Positions 7,180-15,850 of a DNA stretch of 64,000 nt are shown in pieces. The stretch spans positions 186,001-250,000 of the forward strand of contig NZ_JBHTLI010000001.1 of assembly GCF_042678405.1 (NCBI RefSeq). Reading direction: 5' to 3'. The notes beneath the pieces are model-generated. The model made no database searches, was not told where the DNA came from, and saw nothing but the letters and a program-made list of their open reading frames with translations. The translations under genes were made by a program, and so were the position numbers. Position 1 is the first letter of the stretch, and each line of letters opens with the position of its first letter. This stretch comes from Salegentibacter_A chungangensis (GTDB lineage Bacteria; Bacteroidota; Bacteroidia; Flavobacteriales; Flavobacteriaceae).

Positions 7180-10011
7180 ATGTCTGCTCAAAAACGCCTT
7201 TTTCTTGTTGATGCCTATGCCCTGATCTTTAGGGGATACTATGCTTTTATCAAAAACCCGAGGATCAATTCCAAAGGCTTCGACGTTTCAGCCATAATGG
7301 GGTTTATGAATTCCCTTTTCGATGTGATACGCCGAGAAAAACCCGATCATTTAGCGGTGTGTTTTGACAAGGACGGAAGCGAGGTAAGAACCGAGCTTTT
7401 CAGCGAATACAAAGCACACAGGGATGCCACTCCCGAACCTATAAAAGACGGAATTCCTTATATTCAGGACATTCTTAAAGCGATGCATATTCCGGTGGTG
7501 GAATTACCCGGTTGTGAAGCCGATGATATTATAGGGACTCTTGCCCAGCAGGCCGAGAAAGAAGGCTATAAAGTATATATGGTTACACCAGACAAGGATT
7601 TTGCCCAGCTGGTGACCGAGAACATCTTTATGTACCGTCCCGCCAGAATGGGGAACGGGATCGAGATCTGGGGGATTCCCGAGGTTCAGAAGAAATTTGA
7701 GGTAGAAAGACCCGAGCAGGTGATAGATTTCCTCGGAATGATGGGAGATGCAGTAGACAATATCCCGGGACTTCCGGGCGTAGGTGAAAAAACCGCGAAG
7801 AAATTCCTGAAGCAATTCGGAAGTATGGAAGAGCTTCTTGCCAATACCGACCAGCTGAAGGGAAAGATGAAGGAAAAGGTGGAAGAGCACGCCGAACAGG
7901 GAAGAATGTCCAAGCAACTTGCAGCCATCCTGACCGATTGCGAGGTGACCTTCCACGCTGAAGATTATGAACTTTCCAAGCCCGATGCCGAAAAGGTAGT
8001 TAAAATCTTTGATGAGCTGGAATTCCGAAGACTTAAGGACCAGTTCATCAAATTATTCAGCGGCGAGGCAGAAGAAGAAACACAAACCCAGGTCACCAAT
8101 TCACCTTCTGCTAAGAAAAATGCGAAAGTAGCCGGCTCCGGACAGTTCTCCTTATTCAATGAAGGAGAAGCCGAAAAACTTGAAAGCAGTTCAGGCAGAA
8201 AAACACTGGAAACCACTTCTCACGTTTATCAAAGCGTAAATACAGAACTGGCGAGAAAACTCTTCCTTGAAAAACTGATGAAGCAGAAAAGCGTGTGTTT
8301 TGATACCGAAACCACCAGCCTGAACCCGTTGGAAGCCGAACTTGTTGGGATCGCATTTTCCTGGGACACCGGAAAAGGCTATTACCTTCCTTTCCCCGAA
8401 GATCAAAAAGAAGCCCAGAAACTTATTGAAGAACTGCGCCCTTTCTTCGAATCTGAAGAAATCGAAAAAACAGGACAGAACCTGAAATACGATATCAAGG
8501 TCCTGGCTAAATATAATATCAAGGTTGAAGGTCCGCTTTTTGACACGATGATCGCGCACTACCTGATCAACCCCGATATGCGGCATAATATGGATGTGCT
8601 GGCGGAAACCTACCTCAACTACACGCCGCAGCCAATTTCTGAGCTTATCGGTAAAAAAGGAAAGAATCAGAAGTCGATGCGGGACGTTGCCCTGGACAAG
8701 CAAACCGAATACGCCAATGAGGATGCCGATATCACCCTTCAGCTAAAGCACTTCTTTGACAAGGAACTGCAGGAGGCCAACACGCGCAAGCTCTTCGACG
8801 AAATTGAGATCCCCCTGGTAAAAGTTCTTGCTGCAATGGAACTGGAAGGCATCAAACTGGACGAAAAATACCTCGCTTCCCTTTCCGAAGCCCTTGAAAA
8901 TGACATCAAGGAACTGGAACAAAAGATCTATGCCGAGGCGGGAGAAGAATTCAAGATCAGCTCCCCAAAGCAGCTGGGAGTTATCCTTTTCGAAAAAATG
9001 GCCATTGCAAAGAAGCCTAAAAAGACTAAAACCGGCCAGTATTCAACAAGCGAAGATGTGCTCTCGGCTCACGCCAAAGACAACCCGATCATTCAGCACG
9101 TGCTGGATTACCGCGGGCTTGTAAAACTTCAGAATACCTATGTGGACGCCTTGCCTGGTCAGGTGGAAAAAACCACCGGCCGCGTGCATACCGATTATGT
9201 ACAGACCATAGCTGCCACGGGAAGACTGAGCTCGAACAATCCCAACCTTCAGAACATTCCAATCAGGACTGAAAGAGGAAGACAAGTGCGAAAAGCCTTT
9301 GTACCCAGAGATGAAAATTACACTTTGCTGGCTGCCGATTATTCCCAGATTGAGCTTAGAATTATCGCTGCGCTAAGCAACGAAGAGAATATGATAAAAG
9401 CCTTCCGTGAAGGAGAGGATATTCACGCTTCTACCGCGGCGAAAGTCTTCAATGTTCCTTTAGAAGAGGTGACAAGAGAACAAAGGAGCAATGCCAAAAC
9501 GGTGAATTTCGGGATCATCTACGGGGTTTCTGCTTTCGGGTTGAGCAACCAGACCAGCCTGAGCCGCTCAGAAGCTAAAGAGCTTATAGACACCTATTAT
9601 AAAACCTACCCGAAACTCAGCAATTTCATCCACGACCAGGTGGAATTCGCAAGGGAACACGGGTACGTGCAAACCATTTTAGGACGCAGAAGGTACCTGA
9701 AGGATATCAACTCCAGAAATGCAATGGTGAGGGGAGCCGCAGAAAGGAACGCGGTAAACGCCCCGATTCAGGGAAGCGCCGCCGACATTATCAAACTGGC
9801 AATGATCAACATTTATCGTAAACTGGAAAAAGGAGACTACAAGACTAAAATGCTGCTGCAGGTACATGATGAACTGGTGTTTGATGCATACAAGGAAGAA
9901 CTTCCGGAAATCAGCAAACTCATAAAAGAAGAAATGGAGAACGCCTACAAAATGGAGGTCCCATTAGATGTGGAATTAGGCACCGGAGACAACTGGCTGG
10001 AAGCGCACTAA
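7180..10011 (+). CDS. polA: DNA polymerase I
   Basis: The 943-residue protein has the three PolA domains in order. The N-terminal 5'-3' flap exonuclease (about 1-300) includes CEADDIIGTLA and GDAVDNIPGLPGVGEKTA. The 3'-5' proofreading domain (about 340-540) has an intact DTETT motif at Asp375. The family A polymerase domain has motif A with Asp720 (LLAADYSQIELR), motif B (RSNAKTVNFGIIYG) and motif C (LQVHDELVFD, Asp897). All catalytic acids are present, so both exonucleases and the polymerase should be active. It acts in Okazaki-fragment processing and repair synthesis. The length is normal for the phylum. The gene is monocistronic with its own promoter. Confidence 0.98.
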   Translation: MSAQKRLFLVDAYALIFRGYYAFIKNPRINSKGFDVSAIMGFMNSLFDVIRREKPDHLAVCFDKDGSEVRTELFSEYKAHRDATPEPIKDGIPYIQDILKAMHIPVVELPGCEADDIIGTLAQQAEKEGYKVYMVTPDKDFAQLVTENIFMYRPARMGNGIEIWGIPEVQKKFEVERPEQVIDFLGMMGDAVDNIPGLPGVGEKTAKKFLKQFGSMEELLANTDQLKGKMKEKVEEHAEQGRMSKQLAAILTDCEVTFHAEDYELSKPDAEKVVKIFDELEFRRLKDQFIKLFSGEAEEETQTQVTNSPSAKKNAKVAGSGQFSLFNEGEAEKLESSSGRKTLETTSHVYQSVNTELARKLFLEKLMKQKSVCFDTETTSLNPLEAELVGIAFSWDTGKGYYLPFPEDQKEAQKLIEELRPFFESEEIEKTGQNLKYDIKVLAKYNIKVEGPLFDTMIAHYLINPDMRHNMDVLAETYLNYTPQPISELIGKKGKNQKSMRDVALDKQTEYANEDADITLQLKHFFDKELQEANTRKLFDEIEIPLVKVLAAMELEGIKLDEKYLASLSEALENDIKELEQKIYAEAGEEFKISSPKQLGVILFEKMAIAKKPKKTKTGQYSTSEDVLSAHAKDNPIIQHVLDYRGLVKLQNTYVDALPGQVEKTTGRVHTDYVQTIAATGRLSSNNPNLQNIPIRTERGRQVRKAFVPRDENYTLLAADYSQIELRIIAALSNEENMIKAFREGEDIHASTAAKVFNVPLEEVTREQRSNAKTVNFGIIYGVSAFGLSNQTSLSRSEAKELIDTYYKTYPKLSNFIHDQVEFAREHGYVQTILGRRRYLKDINSRNAMVRGAAERNAVNAPIQGSAADIIKLAMINIYRKLEKGDYKTKMLLQVHDELVFDAYKEELPEISKLIKEEMENAYKMEVPLDVELGTGDNWLEAH

Positions 10012-10026
10012 TTTCGGAGAAGATTA

Positions 10027-10076
10027 TTGTGGAGACATAGTTGGGAGCAACCACACTTCCCAACTATGTACCACAA
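10027..10076. repeat. Long imperfect inverted repeat between polA and the DUF5916 gene
   Basis: A perfect 12-bp stem (ACATAGTTGGGA at 10035-10046 against its complement at 10058-10069) is extended by an outer 6-bp stem (TTGTGG/CCACAA) across a small bulge. There is no T-run on either side. It lies between convergent genes and may act as a bidirectional transcript end. Confidence 0.6.
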
Positions 10077-10088
10077 CCTACCACCAAT

Positions 10089-12743
10089 TTATAATATAAA
10101 TCTGTAAGTTGCCTTGATCAGAAAAGTATTCGTCGGCTTTTGCCTAAGCAACTGGTTATTTACTATTGAATTAATTCCGTTATCCACATTTCCCATCCCG
10201 TTTATTCCCTGGGACCATACCAGGTAAATTTCAGATCCGGGAATATATTCCCAACGCGCTACAAGGTTCGACCTGAATTGCACAAAAGCGAAATCGGGAT
10301 TTTTGATCATATAATCGGTAATATTATCCCTGTTCTCATCTACCAGGTAAGTATCATTTTCGAATGACACCTGCTCCTCGTCAAACCAGGCGACCCGATC
10401 ATTAAGGTCTTTTGCCACAGGATCCAGCACATAATTCAGATTGGAATAATCTGCCTTAAAAATATAGGGCTGCCCATAATATTGAATAGTGAGATTAGGG
10501 TTAATGTTATAGTTAAGCCTGAAGGTAGCACTCAGGGTTTCCTGGTCGATCTCCCCAAGGATGTACCTGGCATTATCCTCAAAAGATCGCTCGGCAACAT
10601 ACTGGGTCTTATTAGGATTTTTGGCAAAGCTAAGATCCAGAGACAGGCTCATAGAATTAAGAGGCTGGTAATTTAAGCCGGCCCTGTATTCCCTGAACCG
10701 GAAATTGTCCTGAGTCGCATCAGAGTGAATATAACCCACTTTTCCGAATAGCTTTTTAGTCTGATCACTACCCACGAAAGCATAGAAGTAATCTTCCTCG
10801 TTGTATCTCCAGCGCGGACCTCCTCTCAGGAAACTATTAATAAAGATCCGGGGTTTATGCGCTCCCCCGATCTCCGTCCACCAGTTGTTCTTATAATTCA
10901 TAAAAGCCTGAAGCTCGTAATGTGTCCTGTTATGATTGCCCTCAAAATCGAAAGAGGTAGATTGCTCCAATACTATATGAGCCCTTCGGTATAAATCTGT
11001 TGGCTTATTGAACAGTCTTATAATCCCGGCATACTGTTTTATTTCATCGGCCTGTCTTAAAAAACCGATATCGTTCAGCTCCAGTTCAGGCGAGAGCCAC
11101 TTTCCTCCAAGCTTATATCGCCAGTTATCTCCTCCGCCTTTCCCAAATTCCAGACGCCCTCCTGTTCCGGTAAGGGAGGTTCTTTCTGGGTCTACTTCAA
11201 CGTGATCTGCATCTGTTCTCTGGAATAAATGCACTATGGAATTCTGGGTATCTGCAATAGCCTCCTCACTTCCTTTCACCTTACTTATCACCGCACTACC
11301 TTCCAGGTAATAGGTACGCTCTTTCCAGTTATGTTTAAAATCAAGGCCGCCAGAATATGCCTCATTATGAAGCATAGGCAGATTATTCTCAAGGTTACGA
11401 TGGGTAGCGGTAAACATCCCTCCTATATAACTGTTGCGATCGTTAAAATCTTTCTGAAGCCTGCCCACGAAGTAATTGGTAAGCGGTTCCACCAACTCCT
11501 CCCGCTCCTCACCATCTTCACCAATCACATCGGCAAATTCATTTGCCGTTAGTGATTCCAGCACGCCAATGGTCCAGCCGTCTTCAGTTTTCCCGCTGAA
11601 TTTCGCAGCACCGAGAATGGTGGTATTATTAGGCTGATCTACATAAGCCGTATTGGGGCCGTAGGCACTTCCCTGCGGAGTACGTCCGATCCTTCTTGAA
11701 AAGAAAAGGTTATCCTGGGTGTCGGCAAAGCTATAATCGAAAACACTTTTGTTTTCCACAAAAAAGGGCCTGCGCTCTTCAAAGAAGATCTCGAAACCAT
11801 CGAGAGAAACAGCACCCGGATCGGCTTCTACCTGTCCAAAATCAGGATTTATGGTCAGGTCTACGGTAAGGTCGTTGGTGACTCCTATTTTGGCGTCCAG
11901 CCCCGCCGTAAGCTCTCCATCTTCCCCTGTTTTAAAAGGGTTTCCCTTTTCAGCTTCATAAGAATTGAATCGCCCCACGGAATAAGGCTGGATCTCCAGT
12001 TGCTTCTGAGGTTTTAAGTTTTTCAGCCCTCTTAATTCTCCGAAAGAACTCACCCAGCCAGCCGGATTTGCCGGCACAGGCTGCCAGGTTGAACGCTCCC
12101 CTTTCTCAAAGACCAGCCTGGTAGACTGAATTCCCCAAACCTGCTCCTGTTCATTACCGAACCTTAACTGACTTAAAGGGATCTTCACTTCAGCGGTCCA
12201 GCCCTCATCATCCAGGTTGGTACTCATATACCAGATAGGGTTCCAGCTAGGATCAAAATTTCCGTTATTTGAAATGAACTCGTCACCTTTCACCCCGCTG
12301 GCAGAAATGGTAAACGAAAATGCAGTTCGGTCATCATTATAACTGTCTATATTCAGCTCTACCCAATCTCCGGGAAAATCGTCCCTTCTCCCCATACGCT
12401 GAACAATACTTTCGGGATCGGCATAACACCTGAAAGCCACATAAAGGTTCTTATCATCATAGACGATCTTCATTTTAGTCTCCTCTGCAGGGGCTGTATT
12501 ATTATCAGGCTCAAATTCCTTGTAATTCCCAGACCATTCTACGGCTTCCCAGGCTGCTTCCTCGATAAGCCCGTCTATTTCTATTGCTTCGCCGGAAATT
12601 GAAGAAGTAGTATAAGTTCTTTGCAGAAAATCTGTATCGGGATCAATTTCAGCCTCCGGTATTGAACTTCCCTGAGAATGAACATTTACGGTGAAGAGTG
12701 AAAAGAAAATAAAGAAAAGGCTGGCGGTTTTGATGATGTGCAT
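10089..12743 (-). CDS. DUF5916 outer-membrane protein with N-terminal CBM9-like domain
   Basis: The 884-residue protein begins with a signal peptide (hydrophobic 7-22, ending VHSQG). A carbohydrate-binding family 9-like beta-sandwich follows at about 50-225 (pattern IDGLIEEAAWEAVEW, then FTISASGVKGDEF). The remainder is rich in alternating beta strands and ends with an aromatic/hydrophobic strand (TYRFIL), as expected of an outer-membrane barrel. This architecture is common in Bacteroidota, with no established function; binding of an extracellular sugar polymer is inferred from the CBM9-like part. No TonB box is obvious. It is transcribed alone, convergent with polA. Confidence 0.85.
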   Translation of the reverse strand: MHIIKTASLFFIFFSLFTVNVHSQGSSIPEAEIDPDTDFLQRTYTTSSISGEAIEIDGLIEEAAWEAVEWSGNYKEFEPDNNTAPAEETKMKIVYDDKNLYVAFRCYADPESIVQRMGRRDDFPGDWVELNIDSYNDDRTAFSFTISASGVKGDEFISNNGNFDPSWNPIWYMSTNLDDEGWTAEVKIPLSQLRFGNEQEQVWGIQSTRLVFEKGERSTWQPVPANPAGWVSSFGELRGLKNLKPQKQLEIQPYSVGRFNSYEAEKGNPFKTGEDGELTAGLDAKIGVTNDLTVDLTINPDFGQVEADPGAVSLDGFEIFFEERRPFFVENKSVFDYSFADTQDNLFFSRRIGRTPQGSAYGPNTAYVDQPNNTTILGAAKFSGKTEDGWTIGVLESLTANEFADVIGEDGEEREELVEPLTNYFVGRLQKDFNDRNSYIGGMFTATHRNLENNLPMLHNEAYSGGLDFKHNWKERTYYLEGSAVISKVKGSEEAIADTQNSIVHLFQRTDADHVEVDPERTSLTGTGGRLEFGKGGGDNWRYKLGGKWLSPELELNDIGFLRQADEIKQYAGIIRLFNKPTDLYRRAHIVLEQSTSFDFEGNHNRTHYELQAFMNYKNNWWTEIGGAHKPRIFINSFLRGGPRWRYNEEDYFYAFVGSDQTKKLFGKVGYIHSDATQDNFRFREYRAGLNYQPLNSMSLSLDLSFAKNPNKTQYVAERSFEDNARYILGEIDQETLSATFRLNYNINPNLTIQYYGQPYIFKADYSNLNYVLDPVAKDLNDRVAWFDEEQVSFENDTYLVDENRDNITDYMIKNPDFAFVQFRSNLVARWEYIPGSEIYLVWSQGINGMGNVDNGINSIVNNQLLRQKPTNTFLIKATYRFIL

Positions 12744-12847
12744 TTGTAAATTTTGATGATTGATGACATTTATAAGACTTCCAAAAAGCTGATATGTGAC
12801 AGAATCCTTTCGATTTTAAGTTTTTTTTAACAAGTCAAGTATTCCCA

Positions 12848-12882
12848 ATAAAAAAGCCCCCAACTATTATAGCGGGGGCTTG
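12848..12882 (-). terminator. Terminator of the small lipoprotein gene
   Basis: A 7-bp GC-rich stem (AGCCCCC / GGGGGCT) has an A-run on its left side, which reads as a U-run for the minus-strand transcript ending at 12912. Confidence 0.8.
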
Positions 12883-12911
12883 CTTCACTTAAACTAAATT
12901 ATATTAAGACA

Positions 12912-13502
12912 TTAATTCACTTTGGTATATTCCAAAGCAAGTATCCTTATATGCGATGCGTGAGTATCCCCGGGATCGTCTACATATTGTTGTGATTCGA
13001 ATTTAGTAACCTCAAAGCCAAAAGTTGTTTCGGTCTGGGTGATCTGTTTCCTGTTGGTATAAATATTTCCGTCAATATTCAGGTCCATTACCAGTTCATC
13101 GCCTTCAACCCTCCAGATGCCCGTATCGGTACGATCTGCAGTACAGGCAAATTCGTCACCGTTAGGTCCGGCTCTGAAATCGAGCTTGGAATTCGTGGTA
13201 GAGAGGGTTCCGTCATCATTAAAGACAACCCCCATATTATCGAAGCAGGCTGTTTCTAACAACAAATTGTAATTCCCGGTACCATCTCCATTAAGGTCTA
13301 CAAGAGTATCGGCTTCCATAGTGCTCACCTTCCATTCTCCTACAAGAGAATTTCTGTCTATACTTGCGGTAAAATTTCCGACTTCAGGAGATTCTTGCTG
13401 GATCATTGCACTTTCAGGCTCGCAGCTTGTAAGTATGCTCGCACCGAGCAGCAGCCCGGCTAAAGCCTTAATTGAGAGTAGGTTATTCATAGCTTTTTTC
13501 AA
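12912..13502 (-). CDS. Lipocalin-like lipoprotein of unknown function
   Basis: The 196-residue protein has a lipoprotein signal (hydrophobic residues 11-24, lipobox ILTSC with Cys27 as lipidation site). The rest resembles the lipocalin-like domains frequent in Bacteroidota: an opening LVGEWKVSTME strand, then repeated short beta strands with GDGTGNYNLL and NDDGTL turns, and a central Cys pair. It carries a possible metal-binding DLNGDG loop. A small ligand or structural role is possible, but I do not recognise a specific function. It is preceded by a good -7 element and followed by a hairpin terminator, so it is a single-gene unit. Confidence 0.75.
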   Translation of the reverse strand: MKKAMNNLLSIKALAGLLLGASILTSCEPESAMIQQESPEVGNFTASIDRNSLVGEWKVSTMEADTLVDLNGDGTGNYNLLLETACFDNMGVVFNDDGTLSTTNSKLDFRAGPNGDEFACTADRTDTGIWRVEGDELVMDLNIDGNIYTNRKQITQTETTFGFEVTKFESQQYVDDPGDTHASHIRILALEYTKVN

Positions 13503-13513
13503 TTTTTCTAATG

Positions 13514-13521
13514 CAAACTTA
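13514..13521 (-). promoter_or_regulatory. -7 element (TAAGTTTG) of the lipoprotein gene
   Basis: An exact TAnnTTTG match on the minus strand lies 12 bases upstream of the start codon. The GAAA at 13543-13546 on the plus strand gives an approximate -33 box. Confidence 0.4.
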
Positions 13522-13745
13522 TAAAAGCTAAATGGTTTTTATGAAATTTTTAACACATTAATTTACCGTTAATCGTTGTTTATGTGCCTTTTATCGATTG
13601 GAATAAGAGCGGCTATTCCTTAAAATTGTAAGAGTTGGAGCGAATTTCCATTTGAGGAAGTTCCTTAGGATTTTTAGCGAAAAAGGAAATTTAAATCCCA
13701 CTGAGAACCAGCACTTTCGAAGCCATTAAATTAATTAATATCATA

Positions 13746-13776
13746 TTTGCTATATGAATTTATAATTGTACATTTG
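13746..13776 (+). promoter_or_regulatory. Promoter of the rplM-rpsI operon
   Basis: TTTG at 13746-13749 and TACATTTG at 13769-13776 are separated by 19 bases, a full match to the Bacteroidota housekeeping promoter. The expected start near 13782 leaves a leader of about 65 bases. Confidence 0.7.
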
Positions 13777-13786
13777 CAGCCCTGTT

Positions 13787-13808
13787 TTCCCGATTGAATT
13801 TTCGGGAA
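13787..13808 (+). promoter_or_regulatory. Hairpin in the rplM leader
   Basis: A perfect 7-bp stem (TTCCCGA / TCGGGAA) with an 8-base loop lies inside the predicted leader transcript. L13 represses its own operon in E. coli; whether this hairpin has such a role is not known. Confidence 0.4.
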
Positions 13809-13849
13809 TACGGGAATGGAATGTTTAATAATAAGTAAAATTAATTAGT

Positions 13850-14305
13850 GTGGACACATTAAGCTACAAAACAGTATCAGCCAACAAGGCTACCGTATCC
13901 AAAGAATGGGTGCACGTGGATGCTGAAGGACAGACGCTGGGCCGCCTTGCATCAAAAGTAGCCAAGCTACTAAGAGGTAAGCACAAGCCTGATTTCACCC
14001 CACACGTTGATTGTGGTGACAACGTAGTAATTACGAACGCCGAGAAGATCAACTTAACCGGAAAAAAATGGGATGCAAAATCTTACATCCGTCACACCGG
14101 TTACCCAGGGGGACAAAAAAGTTTAACGGCAGCCGAGTTGCTAGAAAAAGCTCCTGAACGTCTTGTTGAAAAGGCAGTTAAAGGAATGCTACCAAAGAAC
14201 AAACTTGGAGCTGACCTATTCAGAAATTTAAAGGTTTATGTAGGACCTGATCACGATCAGGAAGCTCAAAAACCTAAAACGATTAACTTAAACGATCTTA
14301 AGTAA
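13850..14305 (+). CDS. rplM: 50S ribosomal protein L13
   Basis: The 151-residue sequence is a standard L13 (uL13). The core reads EGQTLGRLASKVAKLLRGK, then HVDCGDNVVITNAEKI and RHTGYPGG; the C terminus carries MLPKNKLGADLF. L13 is an early-assembly large-subunit protein. The start is a GTG giving MDTLSYKT, the N terminus usual for flavobacterial L13, so no ATG is needed. It is the first gene of a two-gene operon: its stop codon shares its last base with the ATG of rpsI (TAATG junction), which implies translational coupling. Confidence 0.98.
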   Translation: MDTLSYKTVSANKATVSKEWVHVDAEGQTLGRLASKVAKLLRGKHKPDFTPHVDCGDNVVITNAEKINLTGKKWDAKSYIRHTGYPGGQKSLTAAELLEKAPERLVEKAVKGMLPKNKLGADLFRNLKVYVGPDHDQEAQKPKTINLNDLK

Positions 14306-14691
14306 TGGAGGTTATTCACAAAATTGGCCGTAGAAAAACGGCAGTTGCACGGGTATACGTTTCTGAAGGAAAAGGAAACATGACCGTAAACAAAAAAGAT
14401 CTTAAGGATTACTTCACTACAGCTACGCTTCAGTACAAAGTAAATCAACCACTCAACCTTACAGGTAACGACAACGCATTTGATGTGAAGATCAATGTGT
14501 ATGGTGGTGGAATTACCGGACAGGCAGAAGCTGTACGTCTTGCGCTTTCCAGAGCAATGGTAGAGTTGGATGACGAGAACAGAAGCACCCTTAAACCAGA
14601 AGGTTTATTAACGAGAGACCCAAGAATGGTGGAACGTAAGAAATACGGTCAGAAGAAAGCCCGTAAACAATTCCAGTTCTCTAAACGTTAA
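14305..14691 (+). CDS. rpsI: 30S ribosomal protein S9
   Basis: The 128-residue protein is a typical S9 (uS9): N-terminal IHKIGRRKTAVARVYV, a central GGGITGQAEAVRLALSRA, and the basic tail ending FSKR, whose terminal residues reach the P-site tRNA. Length and termini are normal. It is coupled to rplM by a one-base overlap. Downstream, 181 bases separate it from rpsB; I see no U-rich terminator there, so some read-through into the rpsB leader is possible. Confidence 0.98.
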   Translation: MEVIHKIGRRKTAVARVYVSEGKGNMTVNKKDLKDYFTTATLQYKVNQPLNLTGNDNAFDVKINVYGGGITGQAEAVRLALSRAMVELDDENRSTLKPEGLLTRDPRMVERKKYGQKKARKQFQFSKR

Positions 14692-14747
14692 TTTTTACCG
14701 GGTATTTACCCGAAAAGTTCATTTAAAATTAAATTTTTTGTTGTTAT

Positions 14748-14843
14748 CCATTCATCAGTTCAGGCCACGCCTGTTCGAATGGAGTTAGTTTAGCATCTAA
14801 ACGCACAGGGCCGTACTATTAAGTAGCCACCTGTGGGTTGCTA
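14748..14843 (+). promoter_or_regulatory. Structured leader upstream of rpsB
   Basis: Three consecutive hairpins can be drawn. The first is an outer stem CCATTC/GAATGG enclosing CAGGC-CAC-GCCTG (14748-14782). The second is GTTTAG-CAT-CTAAAC (14788-14802). The third is an arm closed by TAGC/GCTA (14824-14843). ACAGG near 14805 could also pair with CCTGT of the first arm, giving an alternative fold. S2 represses rpsB-tsf through its leader in E. coli, so a ribosomal-protein leader is likely here. Confidence 0.5.
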
Positions 14844-14872
14844 TCTTCAACAGAACGTAAACTATTACAAAA

Positions 14873-15763
14873 ATGGCAAACAAAGTAGAAGTAAAAGAAT
14901 TACTTGATGCAGGTGTACATTTTGGACACCTAACCAGACGATGGAACCCAAATATGGCCCCATATATCTATATGGAGCGTAACGGGATTCATATTATCAA
15001 CTTATATAAGAGTGCTGCCAAAATGCAGGAAGCCGGAGAGGCTCTTCAAAAGATCGCAGCCAGTGGTAGAAAAATCCTTTTCGTAGCCACTAAAAAACAA
15101 GCTAAAGAAATAGTAGCTGAACAAGCAGAAAAGGCGAATATGCCTTACATTACCGAGCGCTGGCCCGGTGGTATGCTTACCAACTTCGTAACTATCCGTA
15201 AAGCCGTTAAGAAAATGGCTTCTATCGATAGAATGAAGAAAGACGGTACTTTCAACACCCTTTCTAAGAAAGAGCGTTTACAGGTAGATCGTTTAAGAGC
15301 TAAGCTTGACAAGAACTTAGGTTCTATTTCTGATATGACCAGATTGCCTGGTGCATTGTTTGTAGTTGATATCACTCGTGAACATATCGCTATTAAAGAA
15401 GCTCAAAAATTAAACATTCCAATTTTTGCAATGGTAGATACCAACTCCGATCCTCGTGAGGTGGAGTATGTTATCCCTGCAAACGATGATGCTTCAAAAT
15501 CTATCAACAAGGTAGTATCTTATGTTTCTGATACTATCGTTGAAGGTTTGTCTGAAAGAAAAGCCAACAAAGATTCTAAGAAGAAAGAAGAAAAAGCTGC
15601 CAAGGAAGAAAAAGCAGCGAAAGCTTCTAAATCTAAGAAAGACGCCGAAGTACCTTCTAAAGACGCTGAAGACAAAAAAGCGATGAAAGAAGCTAAAAAG
15701 GACGTGAAGCTTGAATCTAAAAAGGAAACTTTAGACAAAGCTTCTTCAAACGAAGAAGAATAA
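14873..15763 (+). CDS. rpsB: 30S ribosomal protein S2 with lysine/glutamate-rich tail
   Basis: Residues 1-225 are a normal S2 (uS2): LLDAGVHFGHLTRRWNP, NLYKSAAKMQEAG, TERWPGGMLTNF, PGALFVVD and MVDTNSDP. The last 70 or so residues are an unstructured, highly charged Lys/Glu/Ala-rich extension (total 296 residues versus about 240 in E. coli). Extensions of this kind are common in flavobacterial S2 and probably contact RNA or S1 on the 30S platform. It is the first gene of the rpsB-tsf unit, preceded by a structured leader and followed by a strong hairpin before tsf. Confidence 0.97.
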   Translation: MANKVEVKELLDAGVHFGHLTRRWNPNMAPYIYMERNGIHIINLYKSAAKMQEAGEALQKIAASGRKILFVATKKQAKEIVAEQAEKANMPYITERWPGGMLTNFVTIRKAVKKMASIDRMKKDGTFNTLSKKERLQVDRLRAKLDKNLGSISDMTRLPGALFVVDITREHIAIKEAQKLNIPIFAMVDTNSDPREVEYVIPANDDASKSINKVVSYVSDTIVEGLSERKANKDSKKKEEKAAKEEKAAKASKSKKDAEVPSKDAEDKKAMKEAKKDVKLESKKETLDKASSNEEE

Positions 15764-15784
15764 AATAACATTTTGGTAAATTTT

Positions 15785-15829
15785 ATGAGTCGTTTAGTTG
15801 CTTTCATTATACTTAACTAAACGACTCAT
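15785..15829 (+). repeat. 15-bp perfect hairpin between rpsB and tsf
   Basis: ATGAGTCGTTTAGTT (15785-15799) is exactly complementary to 15815-15829, with a 15-base loop. No T-run follows, so it is not a standard terminator. A processing or attenuation site that sets the S2 to EF-Ts ratio is possible. Confidence 0.65.
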
Positions 15830-15850
15830 TCATTCTAAAAAACAAATACT

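Larger units (their letters stand above)
13503..13849. other. 347-base intergenic region upstream of rplM and the lipoprotein gene
   Basis: This region holds divergent promoters: a minus-strand -7 element at 13521-13514 and the rplM promoter at 13746-13776, followed by a hairpin leader. AT-rich TTAACA/TTTACC-like units lie at 13550 and 13562. I find no credible small gene in it. Confidence 0.6.

Noticed and set aside
8191..8703. A 170-codon minus-strand frame inside polA
   Set aside because: polA is complete with all catalytic motifs on the plus strand; the antisense frame is Phe-rich as expected from reversed Lys/Glu codons.
13538..13567. TTTATG/TTAACA/TTTACC units at 12-bp spacing upstream of the lipoprotein gene
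   Set aside because: Only two units are good matches and the stretch is very AT-rich, so chance is a sufficient explanation without statistics.
15520..15807. A 95-codon minus-strand frame rich in Ser, Phe and Ala
   Set aside because: It is the antisense of the Lys/Glu/Ala-rich S2 tail.
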